Shown in pieces: positions 9,532 to 19,080 of a stretch of 64,000 nt of DNA. Source of the DNA: Hyphomicrobiales bacterium (lineage in GTDB: Bacteria; Pseudomonadota; Alphaproteobacteria; Rhizobiales; Rhizobiaceae); the NCBI GenBank assembly GCA_900473745.1, contig UCMW01000007.1, forward strand, positions 434,001 through 498,000, written 5' to 3'. Within the stretch, counting starts at the first letter, position 1. Each line of letters begins with the position of its first letter. A program made the translations under genes and the position numbers. The notes under the pieces were generated by a model. The model ran no database searches, was not told the DNA's origin, and saw nothing but the letters and a program-made list of their open reading frames with translations.

Positions 9532-10638
9532 ATGACTGAAGCATCCGCGAAACCGACACCCGTTACCGTGCTCACAGGCTATCTCGGGGCAGGCAAGACC
9601 ACGCTCCTGAACCGCATCCTGTCGGAGAACCATGGCAAGAAATACGCCGTCATCGTCAACGAATTCGGCGAGATCGGCATCGACAACGACCTGATCGTCG
9701 AGTCGGACGAAGAAATCTACGAGATGAACAATGGTTGCGTCTGCTGCACCGTACGCGGCGACCTGATCCGCGTCGTGGAAGGCCTGATGCGCCGCCCCGG
9801 CCGTTTCGACGGCATCATCGTCGAAACCACTGGCCTGGCCGACCCGGTTCCCGTCGCCCAGACCTTCTTCATGGACGACGACGTTCGCTCCAAGACGGAG
9901 CTCGATGCCGTGGTGGCTCTCGTCGACGCAAAGCATCTGCCGCTGCGCCTGAAGGACAGCCGCGAGGCCGAAGACCAGATCGCCTTTGCCGACGTCGTTG
10001 TCATCAACAAGGCCGATCTCGTCAGCCATGACGAACTGCACCAGATCGAGCACATCGTGCGCGCGATCAATCCATCGGCCCGCATCTACTCGACCACCCG
10101 CTCGGGCGTCGATCTGTCGAAGGTCCTCGACCAGGGCGCCTTCAATCTTGAGCGCGCGCTGGAAAACGATCCGCATTTCCTCGACCATGACGATCCGGAC
10201 CATGTCTGCGGCCCGGATTGCGATCACGATCATCACCACCACGGCCACGATCATCACGACCATGATCATGGGCATGATCACCACCATCACGATCATGGCC
10301 ATCACCACCACGATCACGCCCCCTCGGCGATCCATGATGTCACAGTCACGTCTGTCTCGCTGCGCGGCGGCGAGATGAACCCGGACCGCTTCTTCCCCTG
10401 GATCCAGAAAGTGACCCAGACGCAAGGCCCGAACATCCTGCGCCTGAAGGGCATCATCGCCTTCAAGGGCGACGAGGAGCGTTATGTCGTGCAAGGCGTT
10501 CACATGATCGTCGAGGGCGATCACCAGCGTCCGTGGAAGGAGGGCGAAAAGCGCGAAAGCCGCCTCGTCTTCATCGGCCGCGAACTCGACCGCGAAAAGC
10601 TCGAAGCGAGCTTCAAGGCTTGCGAAGCCACCGCCTGA
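9532..10638 (+). CDS. COG0523/CobW-family GTPase, putative zinc metallochaperone
   Basis: This is a 368-residue G3E GTPase. The Walker A motif is GYLGAGKTT (16-24). The CxCC metal site is Cys69, Cys71 and Cys72 in [13 protein letters not shown]. The NKAD guanine motif and a C-terminal CobW domain are present. Between them lies a strongly His-rich stretch (about residues 228-260) in which 21 of 32 residues are His, after a CGPDC motif. Members of this group load zinc or other metals into client enzymes under metal limitation. A B12 role is unlikely because no cobalamin genes are near. A WD40 protein gene follows 68 bases later and is probably co-transcribed. Confidence 0.93.
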   Translation: MTEASAKPTPVTVLTGYLGAGKTTLLNRILSENHGKKYAVIVNEFGEIGIDNDLIVESDEEIYEMNNGCVCCTVRGDLIRVVEGLMRRPGRFDGIIVETTGLADPVPVAQTFFMDDDVRSKTELDAVVALVDAKHLPLRLKDSREAEDQIAFADVVVINKADLVSHDELHQIEHIVRAINPSARIYSTTRSGVDLSKVLDQGAFNLERALENDPHFLDHDDPDHVCGPDCDHDHHHHGHDHHDHDHGHDHHHHDHGHHHHDHAPSAIHDVTVTSVSLRGGEMNPDRFFPWIQKVTQTQGPNILRLKGIIAFKGDEERYVVQGVHMIVEGDHQRPWKEGEKRESRLVFIGRELDREKLEASFKACEATA

Positions 10639-10706
10639 ACCGCCTGTACGGGGCGCACTGCGCGCCCCTGACCGCCTGACCCTGGACTGAAAGAAAGCCT
10701 GAACGT

Positions 10707-11693
10707 ATGCCCACAGTTGCCCCGCTCGATATCGAAGGCCATGTTGTCTCGACCCATTTTCTCGGAGACATCCCGGTCTTTGCTGCCGCGACGGGCGCGA
10801 TCCACCGGCTGGATGGTGGGGAGAAGGTGACGGAAGCCAATGCCGGCCTCCTCACCTGCGTCAAGGACACGGCAAGCCAGACATTGCTGACCGGCGGCGA
10901 AGACGGCCGCGTGCTGCGCATCGCCCATGACGGAACGGTGACCGAAGTCGCCCATGTGCCGCGCAAGTGGATTTCCGTCGTGGCGCCAGGTCCGCAAGGG
11001 GCTGTCGCCTATGCCCATGGCAAGTCGGCCTTCGTCCGCCTCGCCGATGGCACGACGAAGGAATTCACCGAGGAGCGCACGGTCGAGGCGGTGGATTTCG
11101 CCCTCAAGGGCCTGCGCATCGCCGTTGCACGCTACAACGGCGTCACGCTGCACTGGGTCGGCACGGCAGGGGCTCCTGTCGATCTCGACTGGAAAGGCGC
11201 CCATACGGGCGTCACCTTCTCACCCGACGGTCGTTTCGTGGTCACCATGATGCAGGAAAGTGCCCTCCATGGCTGGAAGCTGGACGGCAAGGCCGCCGAC
11301 ACCCGCCACATGCGCATGACCGGCTATCCCGCGAAGGTGAAGTCACTCTCCTGGTCGCCCAAGGGCAAATGGCTTGCATCCTCCGGCGCACCGGCTGCGA
11401 TCGTCTGGCCGTTCTCGGGCAAGGACGGCCCGATGGGCAAGGCGCCTTTGGAACTCGGCACACGCGCCAACATCCTCGTCACCCAGGTCGCATTCCACCC
11501 GATCGAAGAGGTCCTGGCCATCGGCTTCATCGACGGCATGATCCTTGCTGTTCGCATCGCCGACAGCAAGGAGGCGCTCCTGCGCCGTCCAGGCAAGGGT
11601 GCAATCACCTCGCTCTCCTGGAGCAGCACCGGCAAGCTCCTCGCCTTCGGGTCCGAAGCGGGCGATTGCGGCGTCGTCGATATCACCGGCTGA
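10707..11693 (+). CDS. WD40-repeat beta-propeller protein
   Basis: This 328-residue protein has no signal peptide. Several WD40-like blades are visible, for example VTFSPDGRFVVTMMQESALHGW, SLSWSPKGKWLASSGAPAAIVW and SLSWSSTGKLLAFGSEAGDCGVV, so it should fold as a cytoplasmic propeller that binds other proteins. It has no enzymatic motif. It lies directly after the His-rich COG0523 GTPase, which suggests it is a partner or client in metal delivery. That is inference from position only. I recall the same pairing in other rhizobia but cannot verify it here. Confidence 0.85.
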   Translation: MPTVAPLDIEGHVVSTHFLGDIPVFAAATGAIHRLDGGEKVTEANAGLLTCVKDTASQTLLTGGEDGRVLRIAHDGTVTEVAHVPRKWISVVAPGPQGAVAYAHGKSAFVRLADGTTKEFTEERTVEAVDFALKGLRIAVARYNGVTLHWVGTAGAPVDLDWKGAHTGVTFSPDGRFVVTMMQESALHGWKLDGKAADTRHMRMTGYPAKVKSLSWSPKGKWLASSGAPAAIVWPFSGKDGPMGKAPLELGTRANILVTQVAFHPIEEVLAIGFIDGMILAVRIADSKEALLRRPGKGAITSLSWSSTGKLLAFGSEAGDCGVVDITG

Positions 11694-11992
11694 TTGCCGA
11701 AAATCACGTTCAAAGCGTTTTAGTTGCGTGTAGGCGTGGGGAAAGTCGCGCTTTGCGGTCAAATACTATAAAAAGTCGCAGTAACCCATTCACCAAATAC
11801 TCACCTTAACGATGTGGTAGTAATTGCCTCCCTATTTTCGGGGGGACGAGCGAGAGACAACACAGCCGCGTTTCGTCGGGACTGGGAATTATTCCAACTA
11901 AGCCAATTCAATTCCTCTTCAACCACGGCAGCCTGGCCGAGGGCGGATCCCCCCATGCGCCTTCTGGCAACGGACCTGCGAACGGACGCAAC

Positions 11993-13828
11993 ATGAACCT
12001 GAACCTGAAAATCGTGGTGACCGCGGCAGGCCTTGCCCTGGCCGCCGGCATAGTAGCCGTCGCGGGTGTCGGCGCTCAGACGCTTCAGACGCTGAAAGTT
12101 AATGGCCCCATTTACAAACAGATCGTCGATGGCAAGGACCTGATCGCAGATATCCTGCCTCCGCCGCTTTACCTGATCGAGTCCTATGCGCTCGCCAATG
12201 AGGTCTTCATTCACCCGGACACGTCATCGGTAAACCTTCCCCGCTTCGATCTGCTCAACAAGCTCTATGATGAGCGCCGGGAATACTGGAAGAGCTCGAC
12301 CCTCCCGGACAACCTGCGCGCCAAGCTCTATGACGAAGTCATTGCCAAGGGCGATCGCTACTGGAGCACATTGCAGAACGACGTGAAGCCGGCTCTTTTG
12401 GCCGGCGATGCCAGCGCTGTCACGCCGCTCCTCGCCAAACTCAAGCTCGAGTTTCACGACCACGAAACCTCGGTGAATGAACTCGTCACCATGGCGACCG
12501 AGTATCTCGTCGATCGGGAAGCCTATGCTGCAGCGGAATCGGCAAGCCGAGAAGCCATCGTTTTCACACTTGGTCTCCTGCTGCTCGCGACCGCCTTGGG
12601 CAGCGTCTACTTCATTCACCGCCGCGCCCTGAAGCCTCTGGGTGAAATCACCGGCTTCATGACCAACATGGCCGCTGGCGACTTCACAGCCACCGTGCCA
12701 CACGCCAACCGTCGCGACGAAATCGGACACATCGCGGCAGCCGTCGAAGTCTTCCGGCAGGCAGGCCTCGAGAACCAGCGCCTTCAGACCGAAACGGAAG
12801 CCGCGCGCGCCGAAGTCGACCATGAACGCAGCCTGCGCGACAAGGACCGCATGATCGAGGCCGAAGCGCTGCGCTTTGTCATCGAAGCACTTGGCGCCGG
12901 GCTTCACCGCCTAGCCGAATGCAATATCCGCATGACCCTGGACGACGCTTTCGACGCCCGTTTCGAACCCTTGCGCCAGGATTTCAACCACTCGATCGCC
13001 ACCTTCCAGGCAACGCTGGAGAAGGTGATGGAGGAAACACGCAGGCTCTTGGAAAACAGCCAGGAAATGCGTCAGGCGTCCGGCAATCTCGCAACCCGCA
13101 CGGAGCAGCAGGCCGCCGCGCTCGAACAGACCTCGGCAGCCCTCGAACAGGTCACGGCAACGGTCCGTGCCTCCGCCCAACGGACCAGCGACACCCGTGA
13201 ACTGGTGCGCGACGCGAAGCACTGTGCCGTCGCTTCCGGCGAAGTCGTTCGCTCAGCAGTCACCGCAATGGAACGGATCGAATCGGCGTCTTCCGAAATC
13301 GGGCAGATCATCGGCGTCATCGACGAGATCGCCTTCCAGACGAATCTGCTGGCGCTCAACGCCGGCGTTGAGGCAGCACGCGCCGGTGAAGCCGGCAAGG
13401 GCTTTGCTGTCGTCGCCCAGGAAGTCCGCGAACTCGCCCAGCGCTCTGCGAATGCCGCTCGCGACATCAAGGGTCTGATTCAGAAGTCCAGCGTCGAGGT
13501 CTCGTCGGGCGTCCAGCTCGTCGGCGAAACCGGCAACGCGCTCGATCAGATCGGCGATTTCGTCAGCCGCATCGACACCAATGTCGATGCAATCGCCACA
13601 GCCGCCCGCGAGCAGGCGCTCGGACTGCAAGAGATCAGCGCGGCCATCAACAGCATCGACCAGATGACCCAGCAGAATGCCGCCATGGTCGAGGAAACGA
13701 CCGCGATCAGCCACACTCTGGCGGAAGGTGCCGTTCAACTCACGACGCTGGTCAATCATTTCCAGCTGAATCGCCGAGCTGAAGTTCGCGACAGCGGTGC
13801 GCGCCGGGTCGATCATCGCGCTGCCTGA
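11993..13828 (+). CDS. Methyl-accepting chemotaxis protein
   Basis: This is a 611-residue transmembrane receptor. TM1 is at about 8-28, followed by a periplasmic region of some 155 residues, TM2 at about 187-207, a HAMP domain (208-260) and a second HAMP-like helical segment. The cytoplasmic signalling hairpin has its conserved tip EIAFQTNLLALNAGVEAARA at about 443-462. The tip has Gly in place of the more common Ala of NAAVEAARA. It relays ligand sensing to CheA/CheW. No CheW-binding pentapeptide is visible at the C-terminus. The 299 bp upstream hold no gene that I can support. Confidence 0.95.
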   Translation: MNLNLKIVVTAAGLALAAGIVAVAGVGAQTLQTLKVNGPIYKQIVDGKDLIADILPPPLYLIESYALANEVFIHPDTSSVNLPRFDLLNKLYDERREYWKSSTLPDNLRAKLYDEVIAKGDRYWSTLQNDVKPALLAGDASAVTPLLAKLKLEFHDHETSVNELVTMATEYLVDREAYAAAESASREAIVFTLGLLLLATALGSVYFIHRRALKPLGEITGFMTNMAAGDFTATVPHANRRDEIGHIAAAVEVFRQAGLENQRLQTETEAARAEVDHERSLRDKDRMIEAEALRFVIEALGAGLHRLAECNIRMTLDDAFDARFEPLRQDFNHSIATFQATLEKVMEETRRLLENSQEMRQASGNLATRTEQQAAALEQTSAALEQVTATVRASAQRTSDTRELVRDAKHCAVASGEVVRSAVTAMERIESASSEIGQIIGVIDEIAFQTNLLALNAGVEAARAGEAGKGFAVVAQEVRELAQRSANAARDIKGLIQKSSVEVSSGVQLVGETGNALDQIGDFVSRIDTNVDAIATAAREQALGLQEISAAINSIDQMTQQNAAMVEETTAISHTLAEGAVQLTTLVNHFQLNRRAEVRDSGARRVDHRAA

Positions 13829-13843
13829 GTCACGACAATACAA

Positions 13844-13883
13844 AGAAAAAGCCCGGCCTCCGCGAGGAAGCCGGGCTTCTTTA
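13844..13883. terminator. Bidirectional terminator between chemoreceptor and porin genes
   Basis: The AAGCCCGGC / GCCGGGCTT hairpin (13849-13879) is flanked by an A-rich left side and a T-rich right side, so it can end both convergent genes. Confidence 0.85.
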
Positions 13884-13899
13884 TGTCAGATCGATCGGA

Positions 13900-14532
13900 T
13901 CAGAACTTGACGGCGAGGCCGACATTGACCGTGTGCTGGTCGAAGTCGACGTCCGTACCGCCGAGGTCACCGCTGCCGAAATCGTTGTAGCGATACTCGA
14001 TGCGGGTGAACATGCGATCGGTCACGGCGTAGTCAACGCCACCACCGATGGTCCAGCCGTGCAGCGTATCGTCGTCGCTACCCAGCGGGCCGTCGGTCGA
14101 AATGTTCGTACCGGTGTAGCCACCAGCTGCGAACAGAAGGGCACGGTCCATGGCGTAACCGACGCGGGCACGAGCCGACCAGTTGAGGCCAGAATCGAAG
14201 TCCTGACCGAGGACGGTCTCTTCGTTCCAATCGTAGTTCAGGTCACCTTCGACACCAACGACGAGCTGGTTGCCGAGATCCCAGTTGTAGCCTGCGAAGC
14301 CGCCGAGACGTGCTCCGTCGAAGCTTTCGGTACCGGCAATACCTTCGATTTCGCCGTCACCCCAACCGTAGCCGGTCAGGATACCTGCATAGCCACCTGC
14401 CCAGGAAAACTGCGGTACGGTTTCGACAGCCACCGGCGGCTCAGCCGGAGCTTCGTAGATTGCGTCAGCTGCAAAAGCCGAGGTCGAAATCGCCAGAGCG
14501 GCGGCAGATCCGAGAAGGATGCTCTTCATCAT
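13900..14532 (-). CDS. Omp25/RopB-like outer-membrane beta-barrel protein
   Basis: This 210-residue protein has a clear signal peptide (MMKSILLGSAAALAISTSAF, cleavage after AFA), a short Pro-rich linker and an eight-stranded barrel. Alternating aromatic strands such as WAGGYAGILTGYGWG, LGGFAGYNWDLGNQLVVGVE and RIEYRYNDFG support the barrel. The last residue is Phe, as usual for outer-membrane insertion. It matches the small porin-like Omp25/Omp31/RopB family of Rhizobiales, which help stabilise the envelope. AGGAG sits eight bases before the ATG. It is a single gene with its own terminator. Confidence 0.92.
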   Translation of the reverse strand: MMKSILLGSAAALAISTSAFAADAIYEAPAEPPVAVETVPQFSWAGGYAGILTGYGWGDGEIEGIAGTESFDGARLGGFAGYNWDLGNQLVVGVEGDLNYDWNEETVLGQDFDSGLNWSARARVGYAMDRALLFAAGGYTGTNISTDGPLGSDDDTLHGWTIGGGVDYAVTDRMFTRIEYRYNDFGSGDLGGTDVDFDQHTVNVGLAVKF

Positions 14533-15026
14533 GTGTTTAACTCCTGTGTTACAAGGCCACTTATAACGCCATCTCTGGTTAAAGTATGTGATGATTATAC
14601 AACATAACCATCTAAACCCAACCGGCGCTTTTGTTCCCGCCCGTGCGAAATTATTCGCGCCGGACCCCGCAGCAGGAAGCTTCGAACAGGAAAATGGTTC
14701 CTTGGTGTGGCCGAAAAAAGATCAACTGTGTCAGGAACCCGTGATCACCGTGTGAAACCTGCCACACCGACCGGATGAGCCGCCCCGCATGACGGGCAAG
14801 CCTGACGTTCCCGAGCCTTCGAACAGCCGAGATTTGCGGGCTTATTGTTCCGGCGCAGGTTGAACATAGACGTGGGCGACTGCATCAAAAATCTCTCTCC
14901 AGTCTCGACGCGACCGAATTGTGATCAGCAACGATAGGGGCAACCTGTGGCCGGCCCGACACAGCCCGGGGTGCGATTGGCAAAGGCGGGGCCGGCAAAC
15001 CGCCTGCATGCCAAAGCAAAAACGGA
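14533..15026. other. Intergenic region without recognisable gene
   Basis: About 500 bp lie between the porin start and the terminator of the acetyltransferase gene. The first part is AT-rich and likely holds the porin promoter and leader. A weak CCGGCGC...GCGCCGG symmetry appears near 14620-14665. I see no coding sequence or RNA gene that I can support. Confidence 0.5.
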
Positions 15027-15061
15027 AAGGGCCCGGCGCGACGAATCGCGGCCGGGCCCTT
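15027..15061 (-). terminator. Terminator after the GNAT acetyltransferase gene
   Basis: A strong AAGGGCCCGGC hairpin (with GCG inner pairs) followed on the minus strand by TTCCGTTTTTG, 24 bases after the stop at 15085. Confidence 0.8.
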
Positions 15062-15084
15062 CAGCGAGCATCCGGGAGCCTTGT

Positions 15085-15681
15085 TCAGGCTGCGCGACGC
15101 AAGTCCGTCGGCTGCGACAGCTTGCGCCCGGACGGAACCACCATGCCGGCGGCTCCTTCGAGCCAGCCATGCACGAGTTCGAGTGCCAGAAAGCGGTCGC
15201 GCGCAAACGGACCCGGCATCACCAGATGCTGCGTCTTGTCGGCAAAGAAGCCGAAGCGCTCGTAGTAAGGAACGTCACCAACGAGAAGCACCGCGCCATG
15301 TCCGCGCTTGCGGGCTTCGAGAAGCGCTGCGCGCATCAGGGCGCCACCGATGCCCTTGCCCTCATGTGCCTCGTCGACCGCAAGCGGGCCGAGCAGAAGG
15401 GCATCGATCGCCCTGCCCTCACGGCAAATGCCGGCTTCGACGTTCCAGAGGCGCACAGTCCCGATGACGTGGCCGGCCGTATCACGCGCGACAAACGCCA
15501 GGCCCTCGGCGGGAACCCTGCCTCGGCGGATTTTCTCAGAGGACTTTTTGCGGCGATCGCGGCCCATGGCACGGTCGAGCAATGCCTCGCGTGCGACCAC
15601 GTCGGCCGGTGTTTCATGATCGATGACAAATGCAGGCGCCGGCGCGAAAAGCGCGCGCATGCTTTCCAGAACAGCGGCCAT
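15085..15681 (-). CDS. GNAT-family N-acetyltransferase
   Basis: This 198-residue protein has the acetyl-CoA binding loop of the GNAT fold (EAHEGKGIGGALMRAALLEA) preceded by the core strand LLGPLAVD and followed by LVGDVPYYERFGF. This arrangement is close to the COG3153 group of predicted acetyltransferases (YhbS-like). The substrate is unknown. It lies 69 bases downstream of the ornithine decarboxylase gene on the same strand and is probably co-transcribed. Acetylation of a polyamine is therefore possible, though the family is too broad to say. Confidence 0.9.
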   Translation of the reverse strand: MAAVLESMRALFAPAPAFVIDHETPADVVAREALLDRAMGRDRRKKSSEKIRRGRVPAEGLAFVARDTAGHVIGTVRLWNVEAGICREGRAIDALLLGPLAVDEAHEGKGIGGALMRAALLEARKRGHGAVLLVGDVPYYERFGFFADKTQHLVMPGPFARDRFLALELVHGWLEGAAGMVVPSGRKLSQPTDLRRAA

Positions 15682-15750
15682 TCTGGCCTCCTATCCCAAG
15701 CGATGACGATGATTGTGAAGGTCCGCGCCGGTTGTCCGGCGCGGGAGACG

Positions 15751-16884
15751 TCAGATGACGTAAGACTTCAGCGGATCGAAGCCGTTGAACGCCACCGCCG
15801 AATAGGTGGTGGTGTACGCGCCGGTGCCTTCAATCAGAACTTCGTCGCCGATCGAGAGTGAGAGCGGCAGCGGGTACATGTTCTTCTCGTACATGACGTC
15901 AGCCGAATCGCAGGTCGGGCCGGCGAGCACGCAAGGCTCCATCGCATCGGCGTCACGGGCGGTGCGGATCGGGTAACGGATCGCTTCGTCCATGGTCTCG
16001 GCGAGACCGCCGAACTTGCCGATGTCGAGGAACACCCAGCGGTGTTCGTCATTGTCCGACTTCTTCGAGATCAGAACGACCTCCGCCTTGATCACGCCGG
16101 CATTGCCGACCATGCCGCGGCCCGGCTCGATGATGGTCTGCGGGATGTTGTTGCCAAAGTGCTTCTTCAGCGACGCCTTGATGGCCAGACCGTAAGCTTC
16201 TGCCGACGGGATGTCGCGCAGGTACTTGGTCGGGAAACCACCGCCCATGTTGACCATCTTCAAGACGATGCCCTGCTTGGCCAGCGAGTTGAAGACGCGC
16301 TTGGCATCGGCAAGAGCGCCGTCCCAGGCGTCGACCTTGGTCATCTGCGAACCGACATGGAACGAGACGCCGAAGGATTCGAGGCCGAGCTGGTGTGCAT
16401 AGACGAGAACGTCGACGGCCATCTGCGGCACGCAGCCGAACTTGCGGGAAAGCGGCCATTCGGCGCCTTCACCGTCCGTCAGGACGCGGCAGAACACACG
16501 GGCGCCTGGGGCAGCACGCGCGATCTTCTCGACTTCCTCATGGCTGTCGACGGCATAGAGGTTGACGCCGAGTGCGAAGGCACGCGCAATGTCGCGCTCC
16601 TTCTTGATGGTGTTGCCGAACGAGATGCGCGAAGCATCTGCGCCGGCATCGAGCGCCATCTGGATCTCGGCAACGGAAGCGCAGTCGAAGTTCGAGCCCA
16701 GCGAGGCCAGGAGCTGGAGGATCTCCGGCGCCGGGTTCGCCTTGACTGCGTAGTAGATGGCGCTGTCCGGCAGGGCGTGACGGAAAGCACCGAAATTGTC
16801 GCGCACGACGTCGAGGTCGACCACAAGGCAGGGACCTTCAGGACGTCGGGTGTTGATGAAGTCGAGGATGCGTGCAGTGGTCAT
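15751..16884 (-). CDS. Ornithine (ornithine/lysine) decarboxylase, fold III PLP enzyme
   Basis: This 377-residue enzyme converts ornithine, possibly also lysine, to putrescine or cadaverine. The PLP lysine is Lys48 in YAVKAN. His176 (FHVGSQ), EPGRG (253-257) and the active-site CDSAD (Cys325 start) of eukaryotic-type decarboxylases are all present, and the CDSAD rather than a meso-DAP decarboxylase motif supports ornithine. I start at 16884 (GGAAGG upstream). A reading from 17016 adds 44 residues unlike the family and overlaps the leader. A GNAT gene follows. The long leader suggests RNA-level control by polyamines or ornithine. Confidence 0.93.
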   Translation of the reverse strand: MTTARILDFINTRRPEGPCLVVDLDVVRDNFGAFRHALPDSAIYYAVKANPAPEILQLLASLGSNFDCASVAEIQMALDAGADASRISFGNTIKKERDIARAFALGVNLYAVDSHEEVEKIARAAPGARVFCRVLTDGEGAEWPLSRKFGCVPQMAVDVLVYAHQLGLESFGVSFHVGSQMTKVDAWDGALADAKRVFNSLAKQGIVLKMVNMGGGFPTKYLRDIPSAEAYGLAIKASLKKHFGNNIPQTIIEPGRGMVGNAGVIKAEVVLISKKSDNDEHRWVFLDIGKFGGLAETMDEAIRYPIRTARDADAMEPCVLAGPTCDSADVMYEKNMYPLPLSLSIGDEVLIEGTGAYTTTYSAVAFNGFDPLKSYVI

Positions 16885-17400
16885 CGGTCTAACCCTTCCA
16901 AATTCCAAGAGTGTCCGAAGCTGCCAAGCTCCGGATGGACAAAGGACGGCGAGACATCGCTCGAAACCAGTCGGTGGAGACACCGGTACCGTACGAACGC
17001 TCGACGCGCGAAACATTGGATCAACGCACTCTGGAACGAGTACATAAATCCGCTTTGTCTGCCATGGATTGGAGGGAAACCCTACCGCACTTCCGGCAAT
17101 GATGGTGTGCCTCTGAAGTAACTCCAGCTGATGGAAAGCCGGAAGAGACTAGAAAGGCCCGCACCGTCGTTGCTTCGTATGTCCTCGCATTTTCCGGTTG
17201 GCCGGAATAGCGACTGGAGGGGTTAGTTCCAGGTACCTTACCGATAACCTCACCTTAGGGATAAATCCCAGTTCGAGGGTCGGCGGACACACACGGGCAC
17301 GTGCGACTTTGGGCTGGACTGGAGATAAGAAATGTAACCGTCATAATCAAGAGGAAAATTCGGCCCTGGTTAATTTCACCGTCCAGGACACTTTTCTTTG
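16885..17400 (-). promoter_or_regulatory. Long leader of the ornithine decarboxylase gene, candidate speF RNA element
   Basis: A 567-bp gap without a supported gene separates the decarboxylase start from the divergent LysR start. A structured RNA of several hundred bases, the speF motif, is known upstream of ornithine decarboxylase genes in alphaproteobacteria. Position, orientation and length fit. On the minus strand I can see a TGTCC...GGACA stem enclosing GGAGCT/AGCTTC near the gene (about 16912-16941) and a CTGGAG/CTCCAG pairing further up (about 17032-17127). I did not confirm the motif consensus. Confidence 0.5.
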
Positions 17401-17451
17401 AACAATTTCCTCCATACGTTCACAAATCGCGACAGATTTGGGGGGATAGAG

Positions 17452-18345
17452 TTGGACACGCTCACTCGGATACGTGCCTTCATCGATGTGGTCGAAGCCG
17501 AAGGCTTTTCCGCAGCCGCCCGCAAGACGGGCCGCTCAAAGGCACTTTTGTCCAAATATGTCAGGGAGTTGGAGGATGAGCTCGGCGCTTTGCTGCTCAA
17601 CCGCACCACAAGGCAGTTCTCGCTGACCGAGGCCGGCCACACGTATTTTCGCACCGCTGCCGACATTCTGAAAGAGATCGACAATCTCGCTGATCTCGTC
17701 CGCGAGAACAATGCAGACCTCAAGGGCAAGCTTAAAGTGACGGTCCCTCGCACCTTCATCGATGCCGATGTCGGCCAGTCGCTCATCGATTTCGCCAAGG
17801 AGAACCCGCAGATCTCACTCGAAATCGTCGCCGAAGATCGATTCGTCGACCTGATCGAGGAGGGTTTCGACCTCGGCATCCGAATCACCAAGCTCGACGA
17901 TTCCGGCATGATTGCCCGCAAACTCTCCGACTTCCGGGTCTATGCCTGCGCGACACCCGCCTTCATCGCCGAAAATGGTCCTCTGACCCATCCGAGCGAA
18001 TTGTCGCGCATTCCCTTCCTCATCGATACAAATTCTCGCTCGCATAACAGCCTGCGCTTCGTAGACGCCGATGGCGACATGATATCGGTAAGCGTGACCG
18101 GTCCGATCGAGGTGAACAGTCCGCTGGCGACCCTCAGGGCTGCCCGCGCCGGCATGGGCATTGCGATGATCCCCGACTTCATCGCACGCCCCTATCTGGC
18201 CTCGGGCGAACTCGTCTCGCTCTTCGACGACTTCATCGCCAAGGATCGCGGCATCTATGCCGTCTATCCTCACCGCCGCTATCTACCGGCCAAGGTCCGC
18301 GCCTTCGTCGACTACCTTCATGCATGGTTCAAGCGCTATTCCTGA
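17452..18345 (+). CDS. LysR-family transcriptional regulator
   Basis: This 297-residue regulator starts at a TTG codon (17452), chosen because GGGGGA lies just upstream and the reading (M)DTLTRIRAFIDVVEAEGFSA is the normal LysR N-terminus. The winged HTH covers about residues 1-60, with GFSAAARKTGRSKALLSKYV in the recognition region. The sensor domain carries FDLGIRI and RAARAGMGIAMIPDF. It is divergent from the ornithine decarboxylase, and the DUF1007-NicO genes follow on the same strand. It could control either side. The effector is unknown. Confidence 0.92.
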   Translation: MDTLTRIRAFIDVVEAEGFSAAARKTGRSKALLSKYVRELEDELGALLLNRTTRQFSLTEAGHTYFRTAADILKEIDNLADLVRENNADLKGKLKVTVPRTFIDADVGQSLIDFAKENPQISLEIVAEDRFVDLIEEGFDLGIRITKLDDSGMIARKLSDFRVYACATPAFIAENGPLTHPSELSRIPFLIDTNSRSHNSLRFVDADGDMISVSVTGPIEVNSPLATLRAARAGMGIAMIPDFIARPYLASGELVSLFDDFIAKDRGIYAVYPHRRYLPAKVRAFVDYLHAWFKRYS

Positions 18346-18435
18346 GCGATAGGAGCCGGCACGAAGTCCCACTTTTGTCCCAATCATCGGACAGGGAAAG
18401 TCCACAAGCTGGAATTCGGGAAGGGTATATTAAGC

Positions 18436-19080
18436 ATGCGGAAGAGCCTCGGTTACTGCGCGGCCGGAGCGGTCATGGCGTTTGCATCGCCGGCCCTTTC
18501 CCATCCGCACATCTTTGCCGAAGCACGCGTGGAGATCGTGGCCACCGACGACGGCATGCTGAAGGAACTGCGCAATGTCTGGCGCTTCGACGACATCTTC
18601 TCCTCCAGCGTGCTCATGGATTTCGACAAGAACAGCGACCTGAAGCTCACACCCGAAGAGCTGACTGAGATCGCCAACACGATCCGCGATTCCCTCGGTG
18701 ACTACAGCTACTTCACCTTCATCACCAAGGATGGCGCTTCGAGCGAAGTCAGCCGGCCAGAAATCTTCAATGTCGACTTCAAGGACAACCAGCTTCTCGT
18801 CTTCTTCGTCGCCAAGCCCAAGACGCCGATGAAGATCGGCGGACGCATGACCATCGGCGTCTATGATCCGACGCTCTATACCGCGATAGACTTCGCCAAG
18901 GATGAAGACATGGTGGTCGAGGGCAAACCCTTCGAGGCCTGCACGCACAAGGTCGTCCGTCCCGATCCCGACCAGGTGATCGCACAGAACCAGTCGAACT
19001 TGACGGAAGCCTTTTTCAACGATCCGGCCGGCACCGACATGGGCAAGCTCTTCGCCACGCGGCTGGAGGTGACATGCTGA
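18436..19080 (+). CDS. DUF1007-family periplasmic protein
   Basis: This 214-residue protein has a signal peptide (MRKSLGYCAAGAVMAFASPA) and then the family hallmark SHPHIFAEARVEIV, whose two His may bind metal. It ends in a Cys-containing beta-rich segment. DUF1007 proteins almost always lie beside NicO/RcnA-type transporters, as here, where the two genes overlap by seven bases. It probably serves as a periplasmic partner of the transporter. Which metal is moved is not known from the sequence. Confidence 0.88.
   Translation: MRKSLGYCAAGAVMAFASPALSHPHIFAEARVEIVATDDGMLKELRNVWRFDDIFSSSVLMDFDKNSDLKLTPEELTEIANTIRDSLGDYSYFTFITKDGASSEVSRPEIFNVDFKDNQLLVFFVAKPKTPMKIGGRMTIGVYDPTLYTAIDFAKDEDMVVEGKPFEACTHKVVRPDPDQVIAQNQSNLTEAFFNDPAGTDMGKLFATRLEVTC

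Noticed and set aside
10201..10320. Tandem DNA repeat (GATCATCACCAC-like) as a CRISPR or satellite
   Set aside because: It is codon repetition for a His-rich loop within an intact reading frame.
9520..10524. 334-residue minus-strand frame opposite the COG0523 gene
   Set aside because: The runs of Met, Val and Ile it contains are the reverse reading of the His codons of the GTPase, not a real membrane segment.
11814..11996. 60-residue frame before the chemoreceptor
   Set aside because: No ribosome site, no recognisable sequence, and it overlaps the chemoreceptor start. The region is more likely promoter and leader.
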